From positions 1 through 39,459 of the forward strand of contig CACLDI010000007.1 in assembly GCA_902605605.1 (NCBI GenBank): a DNA stretch of 39,459 nt, given 5' to 3'. Source of the DNA: an uncultured Pelagibacteraceae bacterium. Lineage in GTDB: Bacteria > Pseudomonadota > Alphaproteobacteria > Pelagibacterales > Pelagibacteraceae. The position numbers and the translations under genes are program-made. The notes beneath the pieces were generated by a model. It saw only the letters and a list, made by a program, of their open reading frames with translations. It did no database searches and was not told where the DNA came from. This document shows, in pieces, positions 1 through 8,947 of the stretch (positions within the stretch are counted from its first letter, which is position 1; each line of letters opens with the position of its first letter).

Positions 1-1423
1 CTGTGTTAACTACTAATTCAAATATATTTTGACCAACTTCTTCCACTTTTTGTTTACCTTCTGCAATAGTTCCACAATTTATATCCATGTCCTCTGACAT
101 TTTTTCATACATAGCAGAATTAGTTGAAAGCTTCAGACTTGGAACAGGCTTGCACCCAAAACAAGATCCACGACCTGTAGTAAAGCAAATTACATTTGCT
201 CCAGATGCTACTTGTCCTGTTACAGATACTGGATCGTAACCAGGTGAGTCCATAAAATTAAATCCTTTATTTTTTAATGGTTCAGCATATTGCAAGACAT
301 CTTGAAGTATAGAATTTCCACCTTTAGCAACTGCTCCTAATGATTTTTCTAATATAGTTGTAAGGCCACCTCTCTTGTTTCCTGGTGCAGGATTATTATC
401 CATTGAGCTATTATTGATTGAGGTATAATGCTTCCACCATTCCAGTCTTTTAATTAGTTTATCTGCAGTTTTTTGTGAATTAGCTCTATTAATTAATAAG
501 TGTTCTGCACCGTAAATTTCTGGAGTTTCAGATAAAATTGAACTTCCTCCTTTTTTTACCAAAAGATCTGCAGCAATTCCTAATGCTGGATTAGCAGTTA
601 TCCCAGAATAACCATCGGAACCTCCACACTGTAAAGCAAGTGTCAAATGCCCAACAGATTGAGAAGATCGCTCAACATTATTTGCTTCTGTTAATAAATT
701 TTTTATTTGAGATAGAACTTTATCTACAATTTTTTTTGTTCCACCTTCATCCTGAATAGTAAGAAAATGAATTCTATTATGCTTTTTTAAAGACTCGTCA
801 AACAAACTTACTTGTGCGCATTCACAACCCAAACCTATAACAAATACATGAGAAAAATTTGGATGATTTTTAAATCCATCAATAGTTCTTTGGAACATTT
901 GCATCCCTTCACTTTCAGTGTTCATTCCACACCCTGTAGAATGAGTGATAGGAACTATTCCATCAATATTTGGATAATCTTTTAAAATATTAGAGTATTT
1001 AATTTTTTCGACGATCATTTTTGTTACAGTCGCAGAACAATTGACAGTGCTTACTATTCCAATATAATTTCTTGTAGCTACTTGTCCATTATCTCTTAAA
1101 ATTCCATTGAAGAATGTATCAGCTTTTTCATCTACAACATGCTTCTTATCTGTAACTTTAAAATCTCTTTTGAATTCTCTAAATTCTAAATTATGTGAAT
1201 GTACATGTTGTCCTGGTTTAATATCGTCTAATGCAAAACCGATAATTTGATCATATTTTATTATAGGATCGCCTTTTTTAATTGTTTTTAAGCAAACTTT
1301 ATGACCAAAAGGTATTGGATCAACAGTACTGATTTCATGACCTTCAATTTTAGTTTTTTCAGGAATGATAAATTGACTTACGCCAACATTGTCATTCTGA
1401 TTTAAAACTATTAGATTATTCAT
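1..1423 (-). CDS. UxaA/GarD-family sugar-acid dehydratase (altronate dehydratase-like), 3' end cut by window
   Basis: The reading frame starts at the ATG complementary to 1421-1423 and stays open to the window edge (474 codons visible; family members are usually around 500, so only the C-terminal tail is missing). The first ~90 residues look like the small SAF domain; the rest is the UxaA/GarD core, with conserved stretches such as THSTGCGMNTE, IGLGCECAQ, ALQCGGSDGYSGITANP and TTGRGSCFGCKP. The family removes water from altronate- or galactarate-type acids, using an iron centre, to give 2-keto-3-deoxy acids. It is divergent from the IlvD/Edd dehydratase with only 46 bp between starts, which suggests shared control. 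The exact substrate cannot be read from the sequence. Confidence 0.88.
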   Translation of the reverse strand, partial: MNNLIVLNQNDNVGVSQFIIPEKTKIEGHEISTVDPIPFGHKVCLKTIKKGDPIIKYDQIIGFALDDIKPGQHVHSHNLEFREFKRDFKVTDKKHVVDEKADTFFNGILRDNGQVATRNYIGIVSTVNCSATVTKMIVEKIKYSNILKDYPNIDGIVPITHSTGCGMNTESEGMQMFQRTIDGFKNHPNFSHVFVIGLGCECAQVSLFDESLKKHNRIHFLTIQDEGGTKKIVDKVLSQIKNLLTEANNVERSSQSVGHLTLALQCGGSDGYSGITANPALGIAADLLVKKGGSSILSETPEIYGAEHLLINRANSQKTADKLIKRLEWWKHYTSINNSSMDNNPAPGNKRGGLTTILEKSLGAVAKGGNSILQDVLQYAEPLKNKGFNFMDSPGYDPVSVTGQVASGANVICFTTGRGSCFGCKPVPSLKLSTNSAMYEKMSEDMDINCGTIAEGKQKVEEVGQNIFELVVNT

Positions 1424-1469
1424 TAAATTATTATATAACTATTATTTTAAACAGACCATTATAAATATT
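1424..1469. promoter_or_regulatory. Short divergent intergenic region
   Basis: These 46 AT-rich bases separate the start codons of two divergently transcribed sugar-acid dehydratase genes. Any promoters for both directions must lie here or inside the coding ends. I see no clear -35/-10 pair or palindromic operator. The role is inferred from position only. Confidence 0.35.
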
Positions 1470-3254
1470 ATGCCAAAAAAAAGAAAAAAGAGTTTCAGAA
1501 GTCATCATTGGTTTAATAATCCAAAAAATCCAGATATGACTGCTCTTTATTTAGAGCGGTATTTAAATTATGGACTTACTAGAAAAGAGTTACAATCTGG
1601 AAATCCTATAATTGGAATTGCTCAATCTGGTAGTGATCTTTCTCCATGTAATCGACATTTTTTATCTTTAAGCAAAAGAATTAAAGATGGAATAAGGAGA
1701 GCGGGTGGTATTCCTATGGAATTTCCCACTCATCCAATTCAAGAAACAGGCAAAAGACCAACAGCTATGCTTGACCGAAATCTATCATATTTATCTTTAG
1801 TAGAAGTTTTGTATGGTTATCCAATTGATGGAGTAATATTGACAACTGGATGTGATAAAACTACTCCAGCAGCCTTGATGGCAGCAGCAACTGTAAATAT
1901 TCCTGCAATAGTTTTATCTGGTGGACCAATGTTAGATGGTGTTTACAAAGGTAAGTTAGCTGGTTCAGGTATGGTAGTTTGGGAAGCTAGAAAATTATTG
2001 GCTAAAGGAGAAATAAAGTATGAAGAGTTTATGGATATGGTTTCATCATCCTCACCAAGTGCTGGACATTGTAATACAATGGGAACAGCATCCTCTATGA
2101 ATTCAGTAGCTGAGGCATTAGGAATGTCTTTACCTGGTGGAGCAGTTACACCTGCACCTTATAGAGAAAGAGAACAGATCTCTTACGAAACTGGAAAACG
2201 AATTGTAGGAATGGTTCATGAAAATTTAACTCCTTCAAAAATTATGACACGTAAAGCATTTGAAAATGCTGTTGTAGTTGCAAGTGCTATAGGTGGATCA
2301 AGTAACTGCACAACTCATTTGAGTGCAATTGCAAAACATATGGGAATTAAATTTGATCTTTCTGATTGGCAAAAACTAGGACACAATATTCCTTTACTAG
2401 TTAATTGTCAGCCTGCAGGAGAATATTTAATGGAAAGCTTTCATAGAGCTGGAGCAATTCCTGCAGTGATGAAAGAATTAATTAAAAATAAAAAACTTCA
2501 CACAAATATAAAAACAGTTACGGGAAAAACCGTTAAAGAAAATTTAAGAAAAAAAATTGATGTAGATAATAAGGTAATTAAATCATTTAAAAATTCATTA
2601 GCAGAAAAAGCTGGCTTTTTAGTCATGAAAAGCAATTTTTTCTCATCAGCAATTATGAAAACTTCAGTAATTAGTAAAGAATTTAAAGAAAGATATCTAT
2701 CCAACCCTAAACACCCAAATGTATTTAATGGAAAAGCTGTAGTTTTTGAAGGACCAGAGGATTACCATAAAAGATTAAATAGTAAAAAATTAAAAATTGA
2801 TGAAAACTCAATTTTAATTGTAAGAGGCTGTGGGCCAGTAGGTTATCCTGGATCTGCTGAGGTTGTTAATATGCAACCACCTGACAGATTATTAAAAAAA
2901 GGTATAAGTCATTTACCGACACTAGGAGATGGTAGACAGAGTGGTACATCAGAAAGCCCTTCAATACTTCATGTTTCTCCAGAGTCTGCCGTAGGTGGAG
3001 ATCTGGGAATTGTAAAAACTGGCGACAAAATGATAATAGATTTGAATAAAAGAAGGGTCGATTTATTAATCTCACAATTAGAATTTAAAAAAAGGCGAAA
3101 AAATAAAAAGTTATTTAAGGCAAAAAATCAAACTCCTTGGCAAGAGATTTTCAGAAACACAGTGGGACAGCTTGAAGATGGAGCATGTATTAATTCTCGA
3201 GGTAAATACTTAGACGTATCGCATACCAAAGGTCTACCAAGAGACTCTCACTAA
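1470..3254 (+). CDS. IlvD/Edd-family sugar-acid dehydratase
   Basis: The 594-residue protein has the length and landmarks of the IlvD/Edd family: SGSDLSPCNRH with Cys60, TTGCDKTTPA with Cys128 and SAGHCNTMGTASSMN with Cys201. In this family these cysteines hold the Fe-S cluster that eliminates water from 2,3-dihydroxy acids. The opening (WFNNPKNPDMTALYLERYLN) and QETGKRPTAMLDRN resemble the sugar-acid branch (arabonate, xylonate or galactonate dehydratases) more than dihydroxy-acid dehydratase IlvD of valine synthesis. The basic N-terminus (KKRKK) is slightly unusual. A 2-hydroxyacid dehydrogenase gene follows after 3 bp and a TRAP transporter is close, so a role in catabolism of an imported sugar acid is inferred. 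The substrate is unresolved. Confidence 0.88.
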   Translation: MPKKRKKSFRSHHWFNNPKNPDMTALYLERYLNYGLTRKELQSGNPIIGIAQSGSDLSPCNRHFLSLSKRIKDGIRRAGGIPMEFPTHPIQETGKRPTAMLDRNLSYLSLVEVLYGYPIDGVILTTGCDKTTPAALMAAATVNIPAIVLSGGPMLDGVYKGKLAGSGMVVWEARKLLAKGEIKYEEFMDMVSSSSPSAGHCNTMGTASSMNSVAEALGMSLPGGAVTPAPYREREQISYETGKRIVGMVHENLTPSKIMTRKAFENAVVVASAIGGSSNCTTHLSAIAKHMGIKFDLSDWQKLGHNIPLLVNCQPAGEYLMESFHRAGAIPAVMKELIKNKKLHTNIKTVTGKTVKENLRKKIDVDNKVIKSFKNSLAEKAGFLVMKSNFFSSAIMKTSVISKEFKERYLSNPKHPNVFNGKAVVFEGPEDYHKRLNSKKLKIDENSILIVRGCGPVGYPGSAEVVNMQPPDRLLKKGISHLPTLGDGRQSGTSESPSILHVSPESAVGGDLGIVKTGDKMIIDLNKRRVDLLISQLEFKKRRKNKKLFKAKNQTPWQEIFRNTVGQLEDGACINSRGKYLDVSHTKGLPRDSH

Positions 3255-3257
3255 TAT

Positions 3258-4223
3258 ATGCCAAAAATATTAGTTTCTAGAAAAATTTCTGATTTAGCAG
3301 AGGAAAAACTTAAAAAAGAATTTGATGTAACGCTTAATCTTAAAGATCAGCCTATTCCAGAAAGTGAATTAATAAAAATTATAAACGAATATGATGGAAT
3401 GATTTCAACAGGTTTTGATAAAATTAGTGAGAACTTTTTCAATAATTTAAATGGAAAATTAAAAATTATAGCTCAGGTGGGTGTAGGTTATGATAATATT
3501 TCTATTAAATCTGCAGTACAAAAAAAAATTAAAGTAACTAATACTCCAAATGTTCTTAATGAAGCAGTTGCAGAAACAACTATTCTTTTGATATTAGCAG
3601 CATCAAGACGAGTTGGAGAAGCTTATAATTTAGTTAGAACAGATAATTGGAAAAATCAAAAACCAGACCTTACCAAATTCATGATAGGCAACTCAGTAAC
3701 TGGTAAAACTCTTGGAATTATTGGGATGGGAAGAATAGGTCGTATAGCTGCAAAAAGTGCTAAAGCATTCGGAATGAAAATTATTTATTATAATAGAAAT
3801 AAATTGTCAGAAGATTTAGAAGATGGTGCTAAATATTATTCAGATTTAAATTCAATGTTACCTGAGTGTGATTTTGTCAGTATTCACACACCAGCTACAC
3901 AAGAAACAAAACATATTCTAAACGCTTCAACCATTAGTTTGTTACACAAACATGCTGTAGTTATTAATACTTCAAGGGGATCAACCATTGATGATGATGC
4001 TTTAATAGATGCATTAGAAAATAAAAAAATTTATGCAGCAGGACTTGATGTTTTTAATAACGAGCCAAATTTAGATAAAAGATATACAAATTTGGATAAT
4101 TGTTTTGTACTACCACATATTGGGAGCGCCACACATGAGACTAGATTAGCTATGAGCATGATGGCTGTAGATAACATTTATTGTTTTTTTAATGATAAAT
4201 CATTAATTTCTGAAGTAATTTAA
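3258..4223 (+). CDS. D-isomer-specific 2-hydroxyacid dehydrogenase (glyoxylate/hydroxypyruvate reductase-like)
   Basis: The 321-residue protein is a complete member of the NAD(P)-dependent D-2-hydroxyacid dehydrogenase family. The dinucleotide fold shows LGIIGMGRIGR (glycines from about 156), and the catalytic triad is visible as Arg240 (NTSRGS), Glu269 (FNNEP) and His287 (LPHIGSAT). These enzymes interconvert 2-keto and 2-hydroxy acids such as glyoxylate, hydroxypyruvate or 2-ketogluconate. It starts 3 bp after the IlvD/Edd dehydratase gene, so the two are almost certainly co-transcribed. Reduction or oxidation of an intermediate of the same sugar-acid route is an inference; no residue fixes the substrate. 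Confidence 0.85.
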   Translation: MPKILVSRKISDLAEEKLKKEFDVTLNLKDQPIPESELIKIINEYDGMISTGFDKISENFFNNLNGKLKIIAQVGVGYDNISIKSAVQKKIKVTNTPNVLNEAVAETTILLILAASRRVGEAYNLVRTDNWKNQKPDLTKFMIGNSVTGKTLGIIGMGRIGRIAAKSAKAFGMKIIYYNRNKLSEDLEDGAKYYSDLNSMLPECDFVSIHTPATQETKHILNASTISLLHKHAVVINTSRGSTIDDDALIDALENKKIYAAGLDVFNNEPNLDKRYTNLDNCFVLPHIGSATHETRLAMSMMAVDNIYCFFNDKSLISEVI

Positions 4224-4348
4224 CACAACTCAAAGTTGAAGTTTAAAAGATATATATAATTTCTATACATAAATTAAATGCGCACATGTTGAAAACTAAT
4301 TTCTTTTGTGTTTTAATTTATCAAATAAACATAAACGAGAGGAAGATA

Positions 4349-5365
4349 ATGTTTAAATTAATATCAAAAACTATAGCTGCTGTAGCTATTGTTTCAGTTG
4401 CTTTATTTGGCTCTGCAAATGCAAAGACTTTAAAGATTGAAACACACTTTACAGCTAGTTCACCAAATGGTGAAGTCGCTGCTCAATTTGCTAAAAACGT
4501 AGAAATGTTTTCTGGTGGAAGCTTAAAAGTAGAAATGTTCTACTCATCTTCTGTAACAGGAAAATCTGCCGAGGTATTTAACTCTGCTCAAACTGGAATT
4601 ATCGACTGTGATATGACTGGTGCTGGTTATCAAACTGGTAAAAACGCAGCGTTTCAATTTGCAGGTGATGTAATGGGTGGATATGACAATCCATATCAAC
4701 AATATGACTTCTTAAAGTTCCCTGGAGCTCAAGAGGCTGTGGATGCACTTTATAATAAATATGGAATGACTTTAATTGGTTGGTGGATACCAGGACATGA
4801 GTCTCTAATATCTAGTAAACCAATTCCAGATGTTGCATCTATCAAAGACTTTAAATTTAGATCACCTCCAGGTATGGAAAGTATGATCTTTACTGCATTA
4901 GGTGCGAAGCCAATCGTTATGGACTTTGGTGAAGTTCCAACTGCTTTACAAACAGGTCTAATTGATGGTGCTGACTATTCATCTTTAGCAACTAACTATG
5001 CAGGTGGACACTATGAGCAAAATAAATATGCTACATATCCGGGTTTCCACTCAATGCCAGCTGACCATTTAGCTTGTAATTCTAAAGTATGGAACAAATT
5101 AAAGCCGCATGAAAAAGGTGCAATGAAAGCAGCTATTGAAATTTGTGGAAGAACTATCACAAGTCTAGTTGAGAGAAAGAACGCAGAAGCTGTAAAAGCT
5201 TTGAAAGAAATGGGTGTTACTCTTCATGACTGGTCTAAAGCAGATAGAGCTAAATTTAGACAAGCTGCTCTTGGTGCTTGGGAAGAGTGGAGAAAAAAAT
5301 CTCCTGAAGCAAATGCTCTTATAGATATACATACAGCTTACATGAAAGCTAACGGTATCCTATAA
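4349..5365 (+). CDS. dctP: TRAP transporter substrate-binding protein
   Basis: This is the periplasmic solute receptor of a TRAP transporter, about 338 residues. I place the start at 4349, not at the upstream in-frame ATG at 4286, because GAGAGGAAG lies just before 4349 and translation from there begins directly with a Sec signal peptide (lysines, hydrophobic core, cleavage after FGSANA). The mature protein carries the DctP-type stretch FRSPPGMESM, whose arginine typically salt-bridges the ligand carboxylate, and DFGEVPTALQTGLIDGAD. The ligand is therefore probably an organic or sugar acid, which fits the flanking dehydratases. dctQ and dctM follow after a hairpin. Codon use is less A/T-extreme than in neighbouring genes, as expected for an abundant protein. 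Confidence 0.92.
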   Translation: MFKLISKTIAAVAIVSVALFGSANAKTLKIETHFTASSPNGEVAAQFAKNVEMFSGGSLKVEMFYSSSVTGKSAEVFNSAQTGIIDCDMTGAGYQTGKNAAFQFAGDVMGGYDNPYQQYDFLKFPGAQEAVDALYNKYGMTLIGWWIPGHESLISSKPIPDVASIKDFKFRSPPGMESMIFTALGAKPIVMDFGEVPTALQTGLIDGADYSSLATNYAGGHYEQNKYATYPGFHSMPADHLACNSKVWNKLKPHEKGAMKAAIEICGRTITSLVERKNAEAVKALKEMGVTLHDWSKADRAKFRQAALGAWEEWRKKSPEANALIDIHTAYMKANGIL

Positions 5366-5386
5366 TTAAAAGCAAATTAAAATCCT

Positions 5387-5410
5387 GAAGGGCCTGAAAA
5401 GGCCCTTCTT
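5387..5410 (+). terminator. GC-rich hairpin between dctP and dctQ (partial terminator)
   Basis: A perfect 8-bp stem GAAGGGCC / GGCCCTTC with a TGAAAA loop begins 21 bases after the dctP stop and is followed by a T-rich but interrupted tail (TTATTAATTT). It is the strongest GC hairpin seen in the window. Because dctQ starts 22 bases later in the same direction, it probably acts as a partial terminator or 3'-end stabiliser that keeps dctP mRNA above the permease mRNA. That role is an inference. Confidence 0.75.
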
Positions 5411-5431
5411 ATTAATTTAAAATTTTAGCCT

Positions 5432-6001
5432 ATGCTTGACAAACAATTACAAGAACAAAATCAAAAAGTTGCAAGCAAAGATGATTTTCCAATAAATTGG
5501 ATTGATAGAATTTCTTTATTTTTAAGTCATACAGTTAAGTATTTGATACCTATAATCGTACTTGTGATGATGTATGAAATTTTTATGAGGTATGTAGTTT
5601 TTAAACCAACTCTGTGGGCAAATGAATTATGTTTGTGGTTAGCTGGTGTTTGTTATTTAGTTGGCGGTATATATGCAACAAGATTAAGAAGCCATATTAG
5701 AATAGTATTATTATATGATTGGGTGAGTAGACCAACTCAGAGAATTTTTGACGTAATTAGCACACTAGTTATTGTGCTTTTTGCAGCTGCTGTAATCTAT
5801 GGAGGTATGGAAGATGCAGTTAGATCATTTGTAAATTGGGAGAGATTTGCAACATATTGGGATCCACCTATTCCTGCTACCATGAAGCCTTTAACACTTA
5901 TATGTGTATTTCTTATTGCCGTTCAATCTGTAAATAATTTAATTATTGATTGGAGAAATCCTAAAGAAAAACAATACGACCCGTCTAAAGAGTTGAAATA
6001 A
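5432..6001 (+). CDS. dctQ: TRAP transporter small permease subunit
   Basis: The 189-residue membrane protein shows four hydrophobic helices (roughly residues 32-52, 66-83, 108-128 and 148-166), the layout of DctQ, the small subunit of TRAP transporters. The stretch TLWANELCLWLAGVCYLVGG matches the conserved second-helix region. The N-terminus (about 30 hydrophilic residues) is somewhat long. The gene lies between dctP and dctM, with its stop one base before the dctM start, so the two permease subunits are translationally coupled. It would sit in the inner membrane with DctM and take substrate from DctP. Confidence 0.88.
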   Translation: MLDKQLQEQNQKVASKDDFPINWIDRISLFLSHTVKYLIPIIVLVMMYEIFMRYVVFKPTLWANELCLWLAGVCYLVGGIYATRLRSHIRIVLLYDWVSRPTQRIFDVISTLVIVLFAAAVIYGGMEDAVRSFVNWERFATYWDPPIPATMKPLTLICVFLIAVQSVNNLIIDWRNPKEKQYDPSKELK

Positions 6002-6002
6002 A

Positions 6003-7316
6003 ATGGAAATAGGATCACTCTCATTAATACTTATAGTTGGTTTATTAATTCTTATATCTATTGGAGTTCCAATGGGTTTTGCCTCAGGTTTCATGGGTGC
6101 GGTATTAGTATTTCTCTATATTGGTGAGCATGCATTAGGTATTTTACTCTCAAGATATTATTCTCTAGTTGTTACTTATTCCTTTTTATCAGTACCTTTA
6201 TTTATATTTATGGCCTCCTTGCTTGAACGCTCAAACATAGCAAGAGATTTATATGATGCTTTGAATGCGTGGTTAAGAAAAACGAGAGGTGGGGTAGGTG
6301 TTGTTACTGCAATCATGGCAACAATCATGGCTGCAATGAGTGGAATTATTGGAGGAGAAATAGTTTTATTAGGATTGATTGCACTACCTCAAATGTTGAG
6401 ATTAAAATATGATCAAGATATGTCCATTGGAATTATTTGTGCCTCAGGTTCTTTAGGTACAATGATACCCCCTTCTATTGTTTTAATCATCTATGGATTA
6501 ACGACAGAAACATCAATTACAATGTTATTTCAAGAAGCTATTGTTCCAGGTTTAATGATTTCAGGTTTAATCATTACTTACATTTTAATTAGAACAAGAC
6601 TACAACCACATCTTGCACCATTAAGTGATGAAGCGCCTTTAACTTTAAAAGAAAAAATGTCATATCTTCCAGGTCTTCTACCACCAATAGGAATAGTGAT
6701 AATTGTTTTAGGTTCAATTTATTCAGGCATAACAGGTATTACTGAAGCAGCTGGAATGGGTGTTGTTGCTACATTAATTATAATTTTTGCTAGAAAAGAA
6801 TTAACATGGTTTTTATTTAAAGATGCATTAACTAGAACATTTAAAGCATCAGGAACTATTTTAACTATTACTTTTGGTGCTACAGTTTTAGCTGGCGCTT
6901 ATTCTCTTGCTGGAGGTCCAAAATATGTTGCAGAGACTATCTTAGCTTATGATTTAAAACCAATGTATCTTATTTTTATGATGCAAATAATGTTTTTGAT
7001 AATGGGAGCATTTATGGATTGGGTTGGGATTGTGTTATTAGCGATGCCAGTATTTTTACCAATTGTTATTGCACTTGGATTTGATCCAATTTGGTTTGGA
7101 ATTTTATTTTGTGTGAATATGCAAGTTTCATTTTTAAGTCCTCCATTTGGACCCGCAGCTTTCTACTTAAAATCTGTAGCACCACCACATATATCTTTAA
7201 CAGATATATTTAGAGGTTTTGCGCCATTTATCGTTATTCAATTGATTGTACTTGCATGTGTAATGTTTTTCCCTGAGGCAATGACACAAAATTTCCACGA
7301 ATTTAAACCAAAATAA
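6003..7316 (+). CDS. dctM: TRAP transporter large permease subunit
   Basis: The 437-residue protein is the large, many-helix subunit of a TRAP transporter and has the normal length for DctM. Recognisable family stretches are the N-terminal IGVPMGFASGF, the first re-entrant region SGIIGGEIVLLGLIALP, CASGSLGTMIPPSIVLIIYG, and near the C-terminus LSPPFGPAAFYLKSVAPP. DctM drives Na+-coupled uptake of substrates delivered by DctP. Its stop codon overlaps the start of the next gene (GarR-like reductase) by one base, which ties transport directly to catabolic genes. Confidence 0.92.
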   Translation: MEIGSLSLILIVGLLILISIGVPMGFASGFMGAVLVFLYIGEHALGILLSRYYSLVVTYSFLSVPLFIFMASLLERSNIARDLYDALNAWLRKTRGGVGVVTAIMATIMAAMSGIIGGEIVLLGLIALPQMLRLKYDQDMSIGIICASGSLGTMIPPSIVLIIYGLTTETSITMLFQEAIVPGLMISGLIITYILIRTRLQPHLAPLSDEAPLTLKEKMSYLPGLLPPIGIVIIVLGSIYSGITGITEAAGMGVVATLIIIFARKELTWFLFKDALTRTFKASGTILTITFGATVLAGAYSLAGGPKYVAETILAYDLKPMYLIFMMQIMFLIMGAFMDWVGIVLLAMPVFLPIVIALGFDPIWFGILFCVNMQVSFLSPPFGPAAFYLKSVAPPHISLTDIFRGFAPFIVIQLIVLACVMFFPEAMTQNFHEFKPK

Positions 7317-8185
7317 TGATAAAAATTGGTTTTATTGGGACAGGTCTTATGGGCCTACCAATGGCTAAAAATATATTAAAAGCAGGATATAATTTAAAAG
7401 CTTTTAACAGATCTCAAAATAAGGCTGCTCCTTTAAAAGATCAGGGCGCAGAGATATCAAGTACAATCAAAGAAGTTGTAAGTGACAGTGATTTCATCAT
7501 AACGATGTTAACAGACGATACTGCCGTTGATGAGATCATGAGCAGCTCTGACTTTTTAGAAGGTTTAAAATCAGAAGCTACAGTAATTGATATGAGCTCG
7601 GTAAAACCATCAACAGCAACTAAACATGGTAATAATTTAAAATTAAAAAATATAAATTATTTGGATGCACCTGTTTCAGGAGGGACAATAGGTGCAGAGG
7701 AAGCATCATTAGCGATTATGGTTGGAGGTGAGCTAGATATTTTCAACAGAGCGAGTGAAATTTTGAAGACAATGGGAAATCCAACATTGGTAGGTCCAGT
7801 AGGTAGTGGCCAAGTATCAAAACTTGCAAACCAAATAATTGTTGGCTTAACAATTGGTGCAGTAGCTGAAGCAGTAACATTATGTGAGAAAGCAGGAGCA
7901 GATCCTGTCAAAATGATTAGTGCTTTATCAGGTGGTTGGGCAGATAGTAAAATTTTACAAACTCATGGAAAAAGAATGATTGATAAGGATTTTAGCCCAA
8001 AAGGAAAAACTTCTACTCATTTAAAAGATATGAATAATATTTTAGATTGCGCAAATAATTTTAATACTCATTTACCTATTTCAAATTTAGTTAAAGAAAT
8101 GTATAAAACTTTAGTTGAAAATGATCATGGAGACAAAGATCACAGCTCACTGTATATGGAAATTGAAAGGATGAATAAAAAATGA
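7316..8185 (+). CDS. Beta-hydroxyacid dehydrogenase (GarR/3-hydroxyisobutyrate dehydrogenase family)
   Basis: At 289 residues this has the family's usual length. Visible landmarks are the N-terminal nucleotide site IGFIGTGLMGLPMAKN, the substrate loop DAPVSGGTIGAEE (about 117-129) and GSGQVSKLANQ with the catalytic Lys169 and Asn172. The family includes tartronate semialdehyde reductase (GarR) and 3-hydroxyisobutyrate dehydrogenase, which oxidise or reduce a beta-hydroxy acid with NAD(P). The context of sugar-acid dehydratases and an acid transporter favours a GarR-like role, but sequence alone does not separate the subtypes. It overlaps dctM by 1 base and the next SDR gene by 4 (ATGA), so it is in the middle of one operon. 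Confidence 0.82.
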   Translation: MIKIGFIGTGLMGLPMAKNILKAGYNLKAFNRSQNKAAPLKDQGAEISSTIKEVVSDSDFIITMLTDDTAVDEIMSSSDFLEGLKSEATVIDMSSVKPSTATKHGNNLKLKNINYLDAPVSGGTIGAEEASLAIMVGGELDIFNRASEILKTMGNPTLVGPVGSGQVSKLANQIIVGLTIGAVAEAVTLCEKAGADPVKMISALSGGWADSKILQTHGKRMIDKDFSPKGKTSTHLKDMNNILDCANNFNTHLPISNLVKEMYKTLVENDHGDKDHSSLYMEIERMNKK

Positions 8186-8925
8186 GCAAAAGATTAGAAG
8201 GTAAAAAAATTGTGGTCACTGCGGCAGGACAGGGAATTGGTAAAGCAACAGCCATTGCATTTCATAATGAAGGAGCACATGTTACTGCAACAGATTTAAA
8301 TGATAAAACCTTAGCTGATTTAAATAAAGAATTTCCTAGTATTGAAGTAAAAACTTTGGACTCAACTGATAATAATGCAATTTTAAATTTTACTAAATCT
8401 TTAGATAAAGTAGATGTTTTATTTAATGCAGTTGGATTTGTTCATCATGGAACTATTCTTGATTGTGAGGAAAAAGATTGGGATTTCTCGAGTAATGTAA
8501 ATGTAAAATCTATGTATTTTATGTGTAAAGCAATATTACCACTAATGGTAAAACAAAATGGTGGAAGTATTATCAATGTTTCATCTTGTGCTTCTAGTTT
8601 AAAAGGTTTCCCAAATAGATTTGTATATGGAACAACAAAAGGAGCCGTGATTGGATTGACTAAATCAATTGCAGCCGATTTTGTTAAACAAAATATAAGA
8701 TGTAATTCGATTGCACCAGGAACAGTTTTCTCACCTTCTTGGCAAGATAGAGTTAACCAAAGTCCAGACCCTGTTCAGGCTAAAAAAGATTTTATAGCAA
8801 GACAACCAATGGGAAGATTAGGTACTGCTGAAGAAATAGCAGCTGTGGCGGTTTATTTGGCTAGTGATGATGCAACATTTACAACAGGTACAACAATTTC
8901 TGTTGATGGTGGGATTTCAATATAA
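8182..8925 (+). CDS. SDR oxidoreductase, probably 2-keto-3-deoxy sugar-acid dehydrogenase
   Basis: A classical short-chain dehydrogenase of 247 residues: cofactor site TAAGQGIGKA (about 13-22), a structural NAVG at 82, catalytic Ser134/135 (NVSS), Tyr149 and Lys153 (YGTTK), and the C-terminal DGG. An Asp at the end of the second strand (TATDLN) suggests NAD rather than NADP. Within the SDRs it resembles the group that includes DHRS6-like enzymes and 2-keto-3-deoxy-L-fuconate dehydrogenase. Because an FAH-family hydrolase and an enolase-type dehydratase follow, I infer oxidation of a 2-keto-3-deoxy acid to the 2,4-diketo acid. Substrate stereochemistry is unknown. Confidence 0.8.
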   Translation: MSKRLEGKKIVVTAAGQGIGKATAIAFHNEGAHVTATDLNDKTLADLNKEFPSIEVKTLDSTDNNAILNFTKSLDKVDVLFNAVGFVHHGTILDCEEKDWDFSSNVNVKSMYFMCKAILPLMVKQNGGSIINVSSCASSLKGFPNRFVYGTTKGAVIGLTKSIAADFVKQNIRCNSIAPGTVFSPSWQDRVNQSPDPVQAKKDFIARQPMGRLGTAEEIAAVAVYLASDDATFTTGTTISVDGGISI

Positions 8926-8947
8926 TTAAATAACAAAAAGGAGAATT

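Noticed and set aside
4236-4260. TTGAAG and TATAAT as a promoter for dctP
   Set aside because: The spacer is only 13 bases, too short for a normal sigma-70 promoter; -10-like sequences are common by chance here.
4286-4348. Upstream in-frame extension of dctP (21 residues)
   Set aside because: The ATG at 4349 has a good ribosome site and gives a standard signal peptide; the extension would bury it.
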